A stretch of DNA of 38,773 bases from Isohypsibius dastychi (Eukaryota > Tardigrada > Eutardigrada > Parachela > Isohypsibiidae), in contig JAQIWT010000075.1 of assembly GCA_034696485.1 (NCBI GenBank), positions 1 through 38,773 of the forward strand, read 5' to 3'. Of the stretch, positions 1 to 12,243 are shown in pieces. Position 1 is the stretch's first letter. Every line of letters starts with the position of its first letter. The notes under the pieces were generated by a model. The model worked only from the letters and a program-made list of their open reading frames with translations, ran no database searches and was not told the origin of the DNA. A program made the translations under genes and the position numbers.

Positions 1-1838
1 CCCTTCGCTTGTAGATGGGAATCAAAGGTTGCAACACATGGTGTTGATCGACAAAACGAAGCACTTTGTAGCAGCTCCCACCGTCGAATTGCTCAGCGTA
101 TTCCGTCATAAACTCCAGAGCTTCATTGGTGAGGAATTCGATGTCCGAAAAATCAGCGGCGGTAGAAATCGCTAGAACGTTGGATTCATTTAGCCCAATC
201 TTGCCAGTATAGGCGAAATCAACAATTCTGCAAAAAGTTGAATTGATCGATGGATTGTTGTTCCTGATGGAATCGAGAGAACGACTTACTCGGTCAGTAT
301 ATTGTGGGGGATATTCTCAAAATTAAGTTTGGATGCGCAGCCGAGGCCGGAAAAAAGTCTGGTTTTGATGACTGAGCTAAGTGCAGACAACACCTGCGAG
401 CTGCGGATCACTCCCAACGTGCAATCTCTGCCGCAAAGTTCGACATCACAGATCAATCCGGACTGTCGAAATTCGTTCATTTTGCTGAGGAGACTGACAG
501 AATGATGGGTGCTGGTATACACGAATTGGTCCACATTTGTCGAAAACGATTACGGAGCAAACTGAAATGGGCCCTCCCATAGCACCTCTGCTTGACCGGC
601 TCCGGCTGCACATTCAGACTCCTCCGTTTCATGTGGTCCAACGATTTCGTCGAGTATGGAACTTTTCTCCGGTGAAAGCCGTTCTAGGACAGAGCCGCCG
701 TTTGAGCTTTCCGAGGCCTGCAATATAGCAAAAAAACTGCTACATGTTTCCGTTCAAGAAAACAAAAAAAAAGGAAATAGGATAGCACTGCTGTTTTTGT
801 TGTACAGTCAAAAACCCAGCACTATCTCTGCTGGGCTGAAGTTTTTTCATGTTCGTACAAGAATAGCGTTCATTTAAACTTTTGATCGAACCAGTCACTT
901 CAGTCAACGGGAAGAAGGAAACCAGCTAGAAAGCGAATTCCAACCAACGTGAATATCCGACTTTATTAGGTTTTGTTTAGATTACTCTTTCAATCACATG
1001 AGAACCCGCAAAGTTGTTTCAAAGAACAAAGCCGGTCTAATTATTTAATCATGGCTGTCGGTTCGACACTCCGTGTAAGCCGTACGTTAGTTCGCCACTC
1101 CGCCACGGGTCATGGATGTGCTCCAGGTTTTGGCCTTATTTCACAGAAACTTTTTGATGTTCTAGCTTGCCATTTAGAGCAATACGTTGCAAACAACTGG
1201 ATAGTTTGGAATGGCTTGAACCTCTGCATTTGGATCGGACAAAAAAATAAAATTTAAGATCTCGAATTCTTAACTCTGTGATTATGCAAACAGCAAGCAA
1301 AAATAAGTATGTAAATCCTTACTCAGACTCAAAATCGTTTAAAATTTACTGCAAATCACCGGTGCGTATTACCTGATTCATCTATCTGAAGAACGCCCGT
1401 GAGTGAGCGCATTCATTATGTACTTTTATTTCAAAGAACAAGACTAGACACTACCTGAGACTCTCTTTTTATCCAGACATTTCAGCTGTTCGCCACAAAA
1501 CGTTTAACAATGCGAAAATTGTGTATAGAATGAGACGGTTTTAGTACTACCAGATTATTTCTTACCAGTTTGTTCTCATCACGGCAAATGCGCTTGCATG
1601 GGGTCTCCAGTGGGGTGTTTTCAGCGATATCCCGGGGATCAGGAGCGCTCTCAATGTTCCTTTTTTGCTGCATGGTGTCTCTGCTGGGTCCGTGTTCATT
1701 GGTAGCACCTGAGCTCCCTTCATGGCAAGGTAGATAGCTCGATTCGTGTCGAGAAGATGTTCCATCTTCTGATCGCCGAGGGGGCTGGGTGTACATTGGT
1801 TGTAGGGCAAAGGTGGGAAGCTCACCACATGGAATCAT
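1..1838 (-). pseudogene. BTB/POZ-domain gene, three exons, one in-frame stop (copy A; 3' end off window)
   Basis: Three exons read on the minus strand: 1838-1566, 717-290 and 227-1, the last running off the window. The introns have clean GT-AG ends and matching phases (0 and 2). Exon 1 starts with ATG at 1838 and encodes a polar, probably disordered leader. Exon 2 continues it with an acidic stretch and then a BTB start (LICDVELCGRD, VLSALSSVIKTRLFSG). Exon 3 gives the rest of the BTB fold (IVDFAYTGKIGLNESNVLAI, DFSDIEFL, YKVLRFVDQH). BTB domains dimerise and often dock on cullin-3 or act in transcription; which applies here cannot be told. A TAA at 552-550 lies in frame between the acidic leader and the BTB domain, with everything else open. 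The gene is therefore either freshly broken or uses a later start, such as the Met just before the BTB core. A related copy lies at 15990-16665. Confidence 0.7.
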
Positions 1839-3568
1839 GTTGCAAATGATAGCATCTAGTTATTATGACTGCTAGCGCGTTACAAAAATGCGAGACTGGG
1901 AAATGCGGAATGGTTTTATTAGTGAGATGCTTAAGGCGGGAGTGTACATCCTGGTCTGCATCCTGGTACGGTTATGAATTTGATATGGGGGATTCCCCAT
2001 CCCAGGGGGACTGATCTTTCCGTAACCGATGGTTTTGTTCAAACAGCAATTTAAAAAACGGTGCCGACTAACGAATATCGGCGTTTATTGCTGCCACAAC
2101 AAGATTACCAAGATAAGGTCACTGGCGACAGAAATATTTTGTTCGAAAATATGTCAAAATGTTTCCAAGTTGATCACGGGGTAACCCGCACGGTAGCAGT
2201 TACCCGCTACACTATATTTTCACGGGGCGACATTTTCCAAAATTAATCACAGACTGCTCAGTCTCACTGCCACAACTTCGGCAGTGACACAACAGCTGAT
2301 CTGCCGAAGGTTGCATTCCAAATCGATAATGTTGGTTTAGTTTGATACAATAACCTGAACTGCATTAAATTGCATCTTCATGTTATATACGGTTATCTTC
2401 ACAGGTTGCGGTCCCAATGCATAAAGTTTTTGACGAAATAACAGCTCGAAGCCTTTATAATGGCTACAAAAAGCCTTTCAAGCCGTCTAATAGGGTTTGT
2501 TTTCGAATAACTTCGAAATCGAGGGGAAATTGTGGTATCTGCGAATGTGAGATTGGTTTGAAGGCACCTCATTTTGCCTCTCTTTTCGCTGCCCTTGATT
2601 TCGAAGGGAACATAAAGGCTTCAAACCGACCAAGCTCATTTTTGCGGAAGGTTGTATTCAAGAAGCAACGTATTGCTTTTATCTTGTCCGGGGTAATGGC
2701 TTGGAATGTAACCGAAGGTTCAAGATTGAGCTCGTACATTCAACTCCTCGGTCAGTTTGCACTCAAAAATTCTAAAGAAAATACCATGACAAATTAGAAG
2801 AAGATTCACCGAGCCGATAGCTTTTGCTCTTCTGATTTGTCGCGAATCTGAATTTAAAAAAACATGCAAACCTCAAGTGAATATGATGCGGACGGGTTCT
2901 TTCTGGACCCCAAGGATGATCTAGGAGCCTAGACAACAACTCATGTTAACAGAATTTGTTTCGAATGTATTGCTGATCTTTGGCTTGTAATCTTTGGCTT
3001 GATCTTTGATCTTGTATTGCTGATCGCAGTTCGTAATGCCTGAGAAAATTTGCAAGAGAGAGAGCATATACGTGAACTGTAACTTAAGGAAACTTGCAAC
3101 CTTCCGCAATTCGTCTCACGCGCGTCTGGCAGACCACCGTGGTTCTAGAACAGAACGGCTCCGCCCGGTTCCTTTTTCGTTACAACTAATTCAGTCCAGC
3201 TTACGGTTAAAGCAGTTGCAGGAGCGAGACAAGGCAAGACACCCAGCAACTGATTTCGCCAACTTTATTTCGTTCGTTCTCGATCGTCCTGTATCAGTTT
3301 GGTTTCAATTCCACGGTTAATTCATTACTATGATTTACCTCCATAAAAAGTAACACATTCTGGCAAACTTCCCAAGTTTGCTATCTGCGTTGATCTAGTC
3401 AGACATAAGATGAACTTGAGATGGGATAACCGGCTCTGATGATAACGCTCTTAAAAACAAGAAGTATCAGAACTGGTTGCAATGGGTGTGAAAACACCGT
3501 TCTCTCTTACCTTCTTGCTGATTTTCACCTATCAGCGCATTGGATAATGATGTTAAGTTACAATATTG
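1839..3568. other. Gap with little coding signal
   Basis: I see no recognisable gene. A 126-codon ATG frame on the plus strand (2417-2797) has no family motif and no flanking splice signals I trust. Its interior has short inverted segments around 2550-2640 (a GGTTTGAAGGC / GCTTCAAACC pair). Small palindromes lie near 1987-2015 and 2265-2290. These look like worn repeat sequence rather than regulation. Confidence 0.3.
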
Positions 3569-3871
3569 TCAGAACTTCGTTATATCAAATTCTTTAATAG
3601 CATAGATGAATGGGTTGGTGTGGTCCGTATTTTGCTGAAATCCGGTCGAACGAATGACCACGTAATGGAAGAGCATCACCTGGGACAGTTCACCATGTAA
3701 CCGTCTCGGGACCTTGTCGATGTTCATCCACCGTGAGCCCTTGCATTTACCTTTTTCGTTGACGGAAATACGTCTGACAAATCGTGTGGTCCAGATTACG
3801 TAGTAAGATGAGAACGTGCTTGAATTCATGGTTTTATCCAGAACAATCAGGGATCTCTCACCAGAAGTCAT
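3569..3871 (-). CDS. Hypothetical 100-residue frame
   Basis: An ATG at 3871 opens 100 codons ending near 3569. The composition is protein-like: a basic, hydrophobic middle (SSYYVIWTTRFVRR), a Trp- and His-containing core (VPRRLHGELSQVMLFHYVVI) and a charged end. It has no signal peptide, membrane segment or repeat. I do not recognise the family. It could be one exon of a longer gene, because the codon pattern looks constrained up to the stop, but no partner exon was found. It sits between poorly coding DNA and the inverted-repeat element at 4036, so it could also be part of a transposon relic. Confidence 0.3.
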   Translation of the reverse strand: MTSGERSLIVLDKTMNSSTFSSYYVIWTTRFVRRISVNEKGKCKGSRWMNIDKVPRRLHGELSQVMLFHYVVIRSTGFQQNTDHTNPFIYAIKEFDITKF

Positions 3872-4035
3872 GAAATTGATCTTCTTCGAACTCGATTCGA
3901 TCAGTTGCGAAAAGATTGAAAGGTAAGTCAGCTAGAAGGACTTTACGTGTCAGGAGTCATCAATTGCTCCTAATCCGGGGTTGGAAAGGTTGGATGGAGA
4001 TCACCCGATCGAACAAAAGGTTTCGAACTCACCTT

Positions 4036-5042
4036 CAATAAGCCGCGCTGACATACGATTTGATTGGTTTTTGTGACTTCACTTCAATCAAGCTGGCAGA
4101 CAACTCGTGCGTTCTAACGTGTAAAATGAGCTTGTTATTCTTCAAATCCCTCGATTCCTCTAAATCTAGACCATCTCTTATCCTTATCAACATGGAAAAT
4201 AATTTTGTTGGACTTCGGTATCATATTATCAGCAGAAGAGGAGACTGCTGAGAGTCAGGAACTGAGAAACTGAGACCTTACTCGCTGACACACATCACCA
4301 AGTACGGGTTCAATGGTGATCTGAGATGGTAAACTGGTGATCTGTTCGATGGTGGATAGTTGATCATTTGGTCTAATACAAGAAAGTTAGAGAACTGTTG
4401 GCGTATGAGCAAAGGAAGATGTGCTGTGGCAAATGCGCGACCTACAACGGAAAAAGGGATACCGTAGCTCCTGCACTTTCTTTCCATTGTTGTGCCAGAT
4501 ACTGGCAGTTCTGCTGGCGGAAACATGGAAATGTATCTTGAATAAGTTCAATTCAGGTTCAAGAGCTGTCAAGTTCATCCCCGAAGATTTTACTGGAAAA
4601 TGATCAAAACCCTTTAAATCCATTCCGCTGCACTTCTCCCCTTTGTCGCAGCACTTCTCCTTTGCTCGTAAACTAACGGTTCTACAAATAATTGAATTCG
4701 AAAATTAACGAAATGAACGATTATCCAACATCGAACAGATCACCAGTTTACCCTGCTTAAGAAACTGAACTCATACCCCGTGCTGTGTGTAAATCAGTTA
4801 GGTCTCAGTTCCTCAGTTCCTGACTCTCAGCAGTCTCCTCTTCTGCTGATAATATGAAGTTGAAGTCCCAAAAAATTATTTTCCATGTAGACAAGGATAA
4901 GAGATGGTCTAGATTCAAAGAACTCGAGGAAGTTGAAGGATTACAATCACATTTTACACGTTAGAACGCACGAGTTGTCTGCCAGCTTGATTGAAGTGAA
5001 GTCACAAAAACCAATCAAATCGTATGTCAGCGCGGCTTATTG
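4036..5042. repeat. Foldback element with inverted arms of about 330 bases
   Basis: The outer ends are exact mirror images: CAATAAGCCGCGCTGACATA at 4036 and its reverse complement ending at 5042. The arms run from 4036 to about 4370 and from about 4709 to 5042. The outer 90 or so bases are nearly perfect and the inner parts drift with small gaps. The arms share blocks such as CTGCTGAGAGTCAGGAACTGAG and GTAAACTGGTGATCTGTTCG. About 340 bases of non-repeated spacer lie between them and hold no convincing gene. I see no target-site duplication at the edges. A non-autonomous foldback or MITE-like DNA transposon is the best reading. It starts only about ten bases past the last UBR4-like codons at 5052, so it may have cut that gene. 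Confidence 0.8.
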
Positions 5043-5051
5043 GATCTTTCA

Positions 5052-8000
5052 TTAGACTCCGTTCCGTGGTGCCCCCGGGCACCATGAATATACTTGTTGA
5101 GCACTTGGTTGATGAAAGAGGTCATTTAACAATTTTCTTTGATTCAGCGTTGACATCCGGAGTTGGCGGTCGACAAAAGAAGTGAGCATGAAAGCTCTGA
5201 TAAGATGGCTGTCTGGCTGTGTCATGGCTGGCACAAAAGACAGCGTGTTCACAACACCGACAGCGCCTCGACTCGAAAGCTCAGTCAGCGACATCAAAAT
5301 CGCAGGCAGATTAGAATCCGCCAAGAACCGCACTGAAATTCCCCGCTGAGCATCCTTCAGTTGATGATCCGGTTGATCCCATTCATTCCCAGCATCCACA
5401 TCTTCAGAACCTCGAGTTTGTATCCGGAAGCTTATAAATGCCAAGCCGGATGAATGAGCGACAACACCGGGATCACGTCGTCTAAGCGACTGACAACTTC
5501 CATCGTCTTGGCACCACAATCACAGAAAAACGGGAGAAACTGGCTATAGGTGACATCGTGGTCTTTGTGACAGACGTTCGCTCAGACAGAACACATGCAC
5601 TGGCCGTTGGTCAAACCACAAGCATGACAATGATACCTGAATATCAACATTGATGGAGTAGTATTTTCAAAAATATAATCCATATTTCCAAACTGGTGTG
5701 TAAATGTAGAAAAAGGGCCAATTGTGATAGATCGATTTGCATGTATTATGCAGCTGCAGTACTTAACAATGCTGGCTCATAATCCTTGGCAGTAACCGTA
5801 AACAGTCTAGCATCACTGAATTCCTCGTCAAAACCTTCTTCCTGCACCAACGCACCTTGATCGTCCACAGTCCAAAAGACTCTCCGAATCCATATCGAAC
5901 TCAACCGGGTCCGGTGAAGCAGTTCTCTTCCCCTCATGCCTCAATTCATACAAGATCTCCTGATACACGAAACCAGACAGCAAATGGACCGCAGCACTTG
6001 TTCCAAAGTAGCTTCAGTGATTCCAGCAGCAAACTTCTCATAACCTTTCCCCAGTGTACTGAGTGCACGACTTTATCCAACCAATCGCAGAGGATAACAG
6101 CACTTCATGTCCACAGTCCACAGCCGCCAGCCCTTCGAGAGTTGGCATCAAATCAGAGAAGGACGGATAATTCGATCCGGTGATCCCCATCCACGGCGAC
6201 GCAATCTGGCATAATGCAAGCAAGAAGATCTCCGCCAGAACCTTCCCAGACGCTCGATCGCCATTTTGGATAAAGGTCACCCAGTTCTGCAGAAAAATAA
6301 TGCTCTTCTGGTCAGCCCAGTCTTTTCACCAAGAATTCCGTTAAACTTTGTCCATCCAGATTCTCAGGACATCCGGTGATCTCTCCTCGACTCGGAAAAA
6401 CGCTTGACTGATTAAAATCAGATCTGGGTCGTTCAAGGTCGTTTATCAATCTCCATCAATATTCGGTTGACGAAATTGAGCACAAGGCTATCATAAACAA
6501 ATCGATAATAGACATCATGATTTTTGCGGCGTCAAACTTTTTTTCCAAACACAGCTGACCCATCGCCACACGACCGGCAGAATGTTCCAGGAAAGCATCA
6601 TGGTTTCAACGCGTTTGTTGGCCAGAGGAGTGGGATCAAAATTTCCGCTAATGTCGTCGTGTCTCACTAGCTTCAAAATATCGAGTGCTGTGGACATCAA
6701 GTCCCTCATGTGGAAAACCTAGAAAACAACCACAATCACTGAAGTGTTCAGAAATATCCGAATTCACAGTTTAGTTCACATGCCTGAGCAGACGTTTCTC
6801 CAAGAACACCAGTTGGAATCACTCTCGCAGTTTTAATTTCTTCAGCCGCAAAGCATCCAATTTCAAATGGTGCCAGGGCATCCGGGAACTGGCTTTTCAG
6901 TTTCACTAAAACATCCGTCGGTAAAGCTGGTGGAAGTTCACTCAGATATCATAGGAAAATATCCAACGTGTACTTTACAGAATTACTCATACCAAAAGCG
7001 TTCCCCATCTTCATACTCATCGATCCGACCGTATAACTAGTGATCACGTTGTTAAACAAAGTATCTATGCTGATATTCCTTCTTCCACGATGAAAACCCA
7101 GGAATGCGGGGAGCTCCCTGAAGCTGCCATCAAGCCACGGCGTCATTCAATGACGGAGGCACACATTTAACTAACCAATTTGCTTTGGCGATGGCGGCGT
7201 CGGTAGAACGGCCACAAACATACATGAAACACTTCAGAATCTGTAAAACAACAAATCCCAACTTTCGGTCGCCTACATTCCCAACTTCCCAGCTCACCTC
7301 TGTGATACTTCTGGTACCCTTTACATGCTCATCAACCTTATTCAAAATATCCGACAACATGCCCGAACATACTGAGTGACGCATTTCAGAACCGGCGATA
7401 TAAGCGAAGTCGCGACCGTTGGACGAACCAATCACTTCATCCAGTCCTTGCTAAACTTTGCAGATCATGCAGATAAGTCTTAGCGACAAAGCTACTGTCG
7501 AAGCGTCCTGTTCAGCTTGTAGAAGATGAATGGAAAGCCAATTTGTGCCTGAGTTATCGGTTATACGACGTTCGGGATTCTCTTCAGATGGAGAAGCATC
7601 GATCGCCATCATTGTGGTTTCTGTGGTTTTTGGTTCTGAGTATTGCCGAAGGTTGAATTTTTTCACAAGCGCATCCATGATATTTGAAAGACGAGAAACA
7701 TCCTCGGCAAACCCGGCGAGTTCTGCGTGGTTCGACAACATGATGTCGGCATTCAATGGTGTCGTTCCCAGTTTCACGAAAGTGTCTGTAAAGAGGAGCG
7801 ATCAGCGCAAGGAGCTATAACGTTAGTCCAAAAATATTGCTTCACGAAAACCGAAATAAAAGTTCGATACAATGATTGAACATCCATTAATATAATTAAT
7901 AACATTTGCACAAATAAATTATTCCACGTGACGAAGGAATTAAGGTGATGAAAAAAGGAGCCACTTAGGCCATTCCAGTTGTTTCAAAAGTTCATTCAGG

Positions 8001-9900
8001 TCTCGATCATAAACCCACCTAAGCAGAAATCTAAAGACAAGCTGTGAATCGACTAAACTAATGACTCTTCAACTTAGGAAACCAGGATTCAAAAGATTGA
8101 TGTGTAAGAGGTCCAAATCAAGAAAGATCGTCCAGAAAATGGGCTTAAAAGAATGAATTAAGTGCTACATTAACCCAGCTTCCCGTCCCCTAATGGCAGA
8201 AGAAAGCAATCGAACACATGCCAAACCTTGAAAACAAGAGACCAGAAGACATGAAGACATGTGGGTCTGACCTACCAGTAGAGCTGAGGTTGGCGTAATT
8301 ACAAAACGAGGGACCCATAAGTAAACTTACCTTCAACCAAGTCTTCAAAGTCTTCATCCAGATCCTCGTCGTTCACAACGCCGCAACAATGTTATGAAGC
8401 GAATCAACCGGGAATATCAGCGCATCCTTCCGGAAATTTTTCCATTGGACAACGTCGGCGGTAATCCCACAAAAGCCGCCACGTCAACGTCGAAGAGCAA
8501 TTCAAAGTTGCAGCCGTCCGGAGATCTTCATTCCTCAGTTCAGTTTCATTCAGTCGATTCCACAGCTGAACAAACCCTCGTAAAAATCTGCTTACTCCAG
8601 CATTTTATTTGGTACCAAGGGGAAACTACAAGAAAGTCCATCCAGTGTTAACGGGTCAGAGTGAAACCAATTCGGTGCGATGATAAAACAGATCGCCCGG
8701 GAGCTTTCCGGAGACTTTGTCAACCGATCACATACTTGTGCAAATTCATACATCGGACTCACAGGACCGGCAGTATCTCTCTTCACTTGAAACAACAAAG
8801 CTGGCAAGGGTTCATACAAACAATGCATCAGATACTCAATCGTCGCCAGAATCCGAGAAAAAACCAGGAGTTTGTTCATCCCAGCTTTTGACTTTGCAGG
8901 GGATGCCCACAAACATCGAAGCCAGCTGCACCACTGCATGCTTTTGCATAAGCGGGAGTCCGTGAAACGCAAGAAGCAACAGGTATAAATGCCCCGGGTT
9001 GAGATCGTCCTAATTCAAGTGACCTTTCCGAAACCATGGCCGGATCGAGGGAAGGCTCTTCTTGGATAACAGATTGCTGAAACGCCACGCAAAGAAGGAC
9101 AAAATCCGGCACCAAATTATCGAACAACCAATCCGAGTTCACCCTCTATTTTGACAAGTAATTCTTCATCGCATCTCCACAGCCGGAGCCAACCACCTCA
9201 CGAGACTGGTTGGTCATCAATGGCGATAGAGAGACAATATGTTTTGACTGGAGAAATTCCGTGTTAAGCATTCCAGGTATACCTCTTCGGGTGGTGAAGA
9301 TGTTATTCACCACAAACGTCACAATTTTATTGCAAGTGTCCAGACACGACTCAGTCAAGGGGTCTCCGAATATGTCACCGGTGTGTGAGGAACATTTGAT
9401 ATCATTGCATCAGCATTCAGTTCTTCCATCAAACATCCAAGAATCAAATCATCCTGACTCAGAGACAACTTTGCTCTTAGACTCGGAGATTCCGGATCAC
9501 GATAGCGATTTTTGCATTTCGAACTGCTAACAGAGTCGTTGCTGCTGGGCTCCAATGAGAAGAAACCACTTTCGGTTCCCATTTAACCCCAAAAACGCCT
9601 GGCCGTAACAAATACCCAGAACGCCAAATAAACAGGTGAACGTCGTGTTGTTTCATGACGTGAAGCAATCTTATCCACGGAGTAGAATTTTCTTCCAAGG
9701 ATAGGTTCGAAGGCGGAATGGAGGCATTTTTGAACGGAGACATACCGGAATCCAAATCCTCGATCAATTTGATGAAAATGTTAGCATGTGGTGAAATAAC
9801 GTGATAGCAGCAGGAAAAGATGCCTCTTTGACAGAACCAGCTTCAACGGTCAACAATATACCTCCAAAATCCGATTGCCGAACTTCCATTCTTGAAGATG
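5052..9900 (-). pseudogene. UBR4: Decayed UBR4 (pushover/poe, p600) homologue, N-terminal half and UBR box
   Basis: UBR4 is a giant N-recognin E3 ubiquitin ligase. The UBR zinc-finger box is read at about 5640-5500: [26 protein letters not shown]. Upstream comes an acidic lead-in (EEGFDEEFSDARLFTVTAKD) that matches the region before the UBR box in animal UBR4. Further upstream are helical-repeat segments at about 6190-6050 (PSFSDLMPTLEGLA, AIGWIKSC), 7785-7450 and 8870-8750 (FSRILATIEYLMH), in the order expected for UBR4. An intron is kept at about 7786-8331, with donor and acceptor. The copy is broken. A TGA at 5584-5582 replaces a zinc-ligand Cys in the box. One base is missing at about 5507, shifting GAK from DDGSC into another frame. 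Many stops interrupt 8600-9500. The 5' boundary is uncertain; a 182-codon frame at 9850-10398 may or may not belong. The 3' side stops at the foldback element. Confidence 0.75.
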
Positions 9901-11037
9901 TCCATGAATGACTTTCTCACTGAATCTGGTGATTTCCGACCGACCAAATGACCGACCGGAAGTGTCGCCACTTACCTTCTTTTGAACTGGAGTCATCAAG
10001 CCAGTCACATACACAACCGGAAATGGGAGAACTGTATGAGAAGTTCTGTTGGAATCCTTGTTTTCTCGATCAAGATCGTGTGAACGTACTATATCGATAA
10101 ATATGTTTTCGTGATAATGGTGGTGATCCGAATAAGTAAAATCAAACGCACATTCAATCATAGGCTTCGTTCGAAACCAGATGCCCAAGCAACAACACAG
10201 CGCATTATCTGTTTCGATCGATGTTTTAGAATAATGCGGCAGAATGGTTCGAAAACAACTTGTTTGCCTCTCGGCACTTGTATGTGTTTGCCTCTCGGTA
10301 TGTGAGTACTTGTAGACTAGCCCGTAACGGCTACATGCCAAGCTACTTGCATTGTATTCTGGTCCCACACATTCAGTCAACAATTTCCAGCCCACCACGA
10401 TGGTTCGATCCTTGTAATCACCTATTCTATCAAGCGGGACTAATGGTCTAGGCTAGGTAAACCCAAACTACCGTTGCTTTTGTTACGATGTTTCTGACTG
10501 CCGATGCGGGCGTGTAATCTGCACGGCCATGTTGCTGGCACGATTCCCATGGTCGATGGAGCATTTCAAGTTTTTGGTGTGTGTCAGTAACTCTTTGCGT
10601 TCTGTACCACAAGTTTCCCGGCCATCAAGGATGATCGACGTCTGGGAGGTCACTAAGGGTTTTACACGAAGAAAAGCAGTTTACTGGATTGTCGTTTTTG
10701 TGAATGGTTGATACATTCTTTGCAGCCTCGATGGGATGAAGAAAATGTACGCAAAAGAGCTTGTGTTTATCGACGGTCCAAAAACTTTGAATAAAATCAC
10801 CCGAAGACGTTGAAATTGCCGCAATCAAGTTCAAAAGGCTGAATCTCATCGGCCGTTATTAGTTATCCGGCTACCACTGGTATTTCTTGCATGCTCCTAA
10901 TCGCGAAACCTCAGTATTTGGCACGGTTTCTTATCTGACTGAGCTCCTACAACAGCGAACTGCGCAGTTTTGGAATACGAGAGGATTCTGCGAGTGAGCA
11001 ACTCTCAAAGTTCTTCTCAAGTTTACGTTTAGATTGG
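9901..11037. other. Gap, no recognised gene
   Basis: A minus-strand open stretch (10398-9850) ends in GHLQEWKFGNRI, which could be an upstream UBR4-region exon but is not recognised with certainty. Its other half lies over a short imperfect duplication at 10261-10305 (TTTGCCTCTCGG twice). The rest, about 10400-11037, has no convincing exon. Confidence 0.3.
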
Positions 11038-11332
11038 GAATAACGCAGGATTTACCAAAATTATGTGAAACCGTTCTGGAAGCAGCCGACAAATATCAGA
11101 TTACCTAATTAAGGACAATTTGTATGGATATTTGAGTGACACGGTCAATGTCTAGAATGCAGTGAGATACTTGTTGTTGGCGGGACAGTTCTCTGATCAG
11201 AATGTGAAAGAGGCTGCTCTGAAGTTTATCGGGAATAATTTCACGGAATTTAAGGAGAGTAATGGAATGGAGGATCTATGGAAAAAAGAGGTTTCGACGG
11301 ATATTATCAATCAGATTGTGGATCATTTTTGA
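11038..11332 (+). pseudogene. SPOP/TD-POZ-like BACK segment, broken
   Basis: The plus strand encodes the helical C-terminal part typical of speckle-type POZ proteins: LPKLCETVLEAADKYQIT, then IKDNLYGYLSDTVNV, then NAVRYLLLAGQFSDQNVKEA, AALKFIGNNF and a closing Trp/Lys-rich segment to a TGA at 11330-11332. Two lesions are visible. A one-base frame change occurs near 11106, between the second and third helices. A TAG at 11153-11155 stands where related proteins have Glu (VENAVRY). No matching BTB core could be recovered upstream; 10850-11030 is too degraded to call. It belongs to a different BTB subfamily from the copies at 1-1838 and 15990-16665. Confidence 0.7.
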
Positions 11333-12243
11333 ACTCAAGCTGAACGGAGAAAAAAGCGCAGCGCCTCGTACGCGGACCTCAGTTTTTATTGATAATGTTG
11401 CTCGATACGATGTCTGTCTACATCTGAATTTTTTGCATAATGCTTTTCAGCAATGCCAACGAAACTTCCTATTTAGGCTATTTAAATGCTTTTTAGTCCC
11501 TCGAACATTTGCTCATTGTTATCTTATTTTTGTTTCATTGAACTGGTTGATGTTTCTTCCAATGTTTGAGCGTTTGCCCTAGATTTCGTTTGATATTATT
11601 TTGTTGCTCCTTGATCATGCGTTCAGACTTGCAGGCTGACAGTTCATGGTTAATTTCGAAATGCCTCAAAGTTTTGCTGTTTTGAATGAACAAAGGTTCT
11701 TCATTCCATCGGTTTGATATTCATTTCTGATTCCATTTTGACGGATGAACTAGAAAGCTTCATTTCACGGCAGAAAACCCCAGCGTTCTGAACATTTCCC
11801 GTTGGTTCACAAGATCCCGTGCTAGTGAGCATTAGGCTTAAAATAAATATAAATACACCATACGGGAAAATCGAACTGACAGAGACAGACTTGTTTACGC
11901 CGACGATTCGAAACTTGTTGCCACGTGTAGACAGTTACAGATGTTGAAATAGTTGTTGACGGCTCAAAGATCGAATCACTTCCATACAAATTCTTCCATT
12001 GATCTCATCTCGAAATTGTTATCTGAGCTTTTAACTGAGTTTTCAACCAGTGACCTTTAATCATCGATCTGGACTGGTTCGAGAAGTATTTCAACTCACA
12101 GATGTCCACTCATTATGGTTTTGACTGACCCGGGTGCTCGTACATCTGGCCAGTCTGGAGTGCGCACTGCGCAGTCCAGTGAAAGGTCAAACCCAGCAAG
12201 GCTCGCATTCCCCAAAAGCGGCGGGGGTGCACGTTACTTTTGA
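11333..12243. other. Gap, nothing recognised
   Basis: The stretch is AT-leaning, with only short frames on both strands and no family motif. I see no gene, RNA or repeat that I can support here. Confidence 0.3.

Noticed and set aside
5582-5584. TGA in place of a UBR-box Cys as a possible selenocysteine codon
   Set aside because: A frame slip lies about 75 bases downstream and many other stops occur in the same gene. Simple decay explains it.
5857-6183. 108-codon plus frame
   Set aside because: It is the shadow of the UBR4-like minus-strand sequence, whose acidic lead-in and PSFSDLM segment are recognisable.
9850-10398. 182-codon minus frame as a separate gene
   Set aside because: Half of it covers a small tandem duplication at 10261-10305. 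The other half may be an upstream UBR4-region exon. Too weak to call alone.
10385-10412. tRNA T-arm-like GGTTCGATCC
   Set aside because: No acceptor stem, D-arm or anticodon arm can be folded around it.
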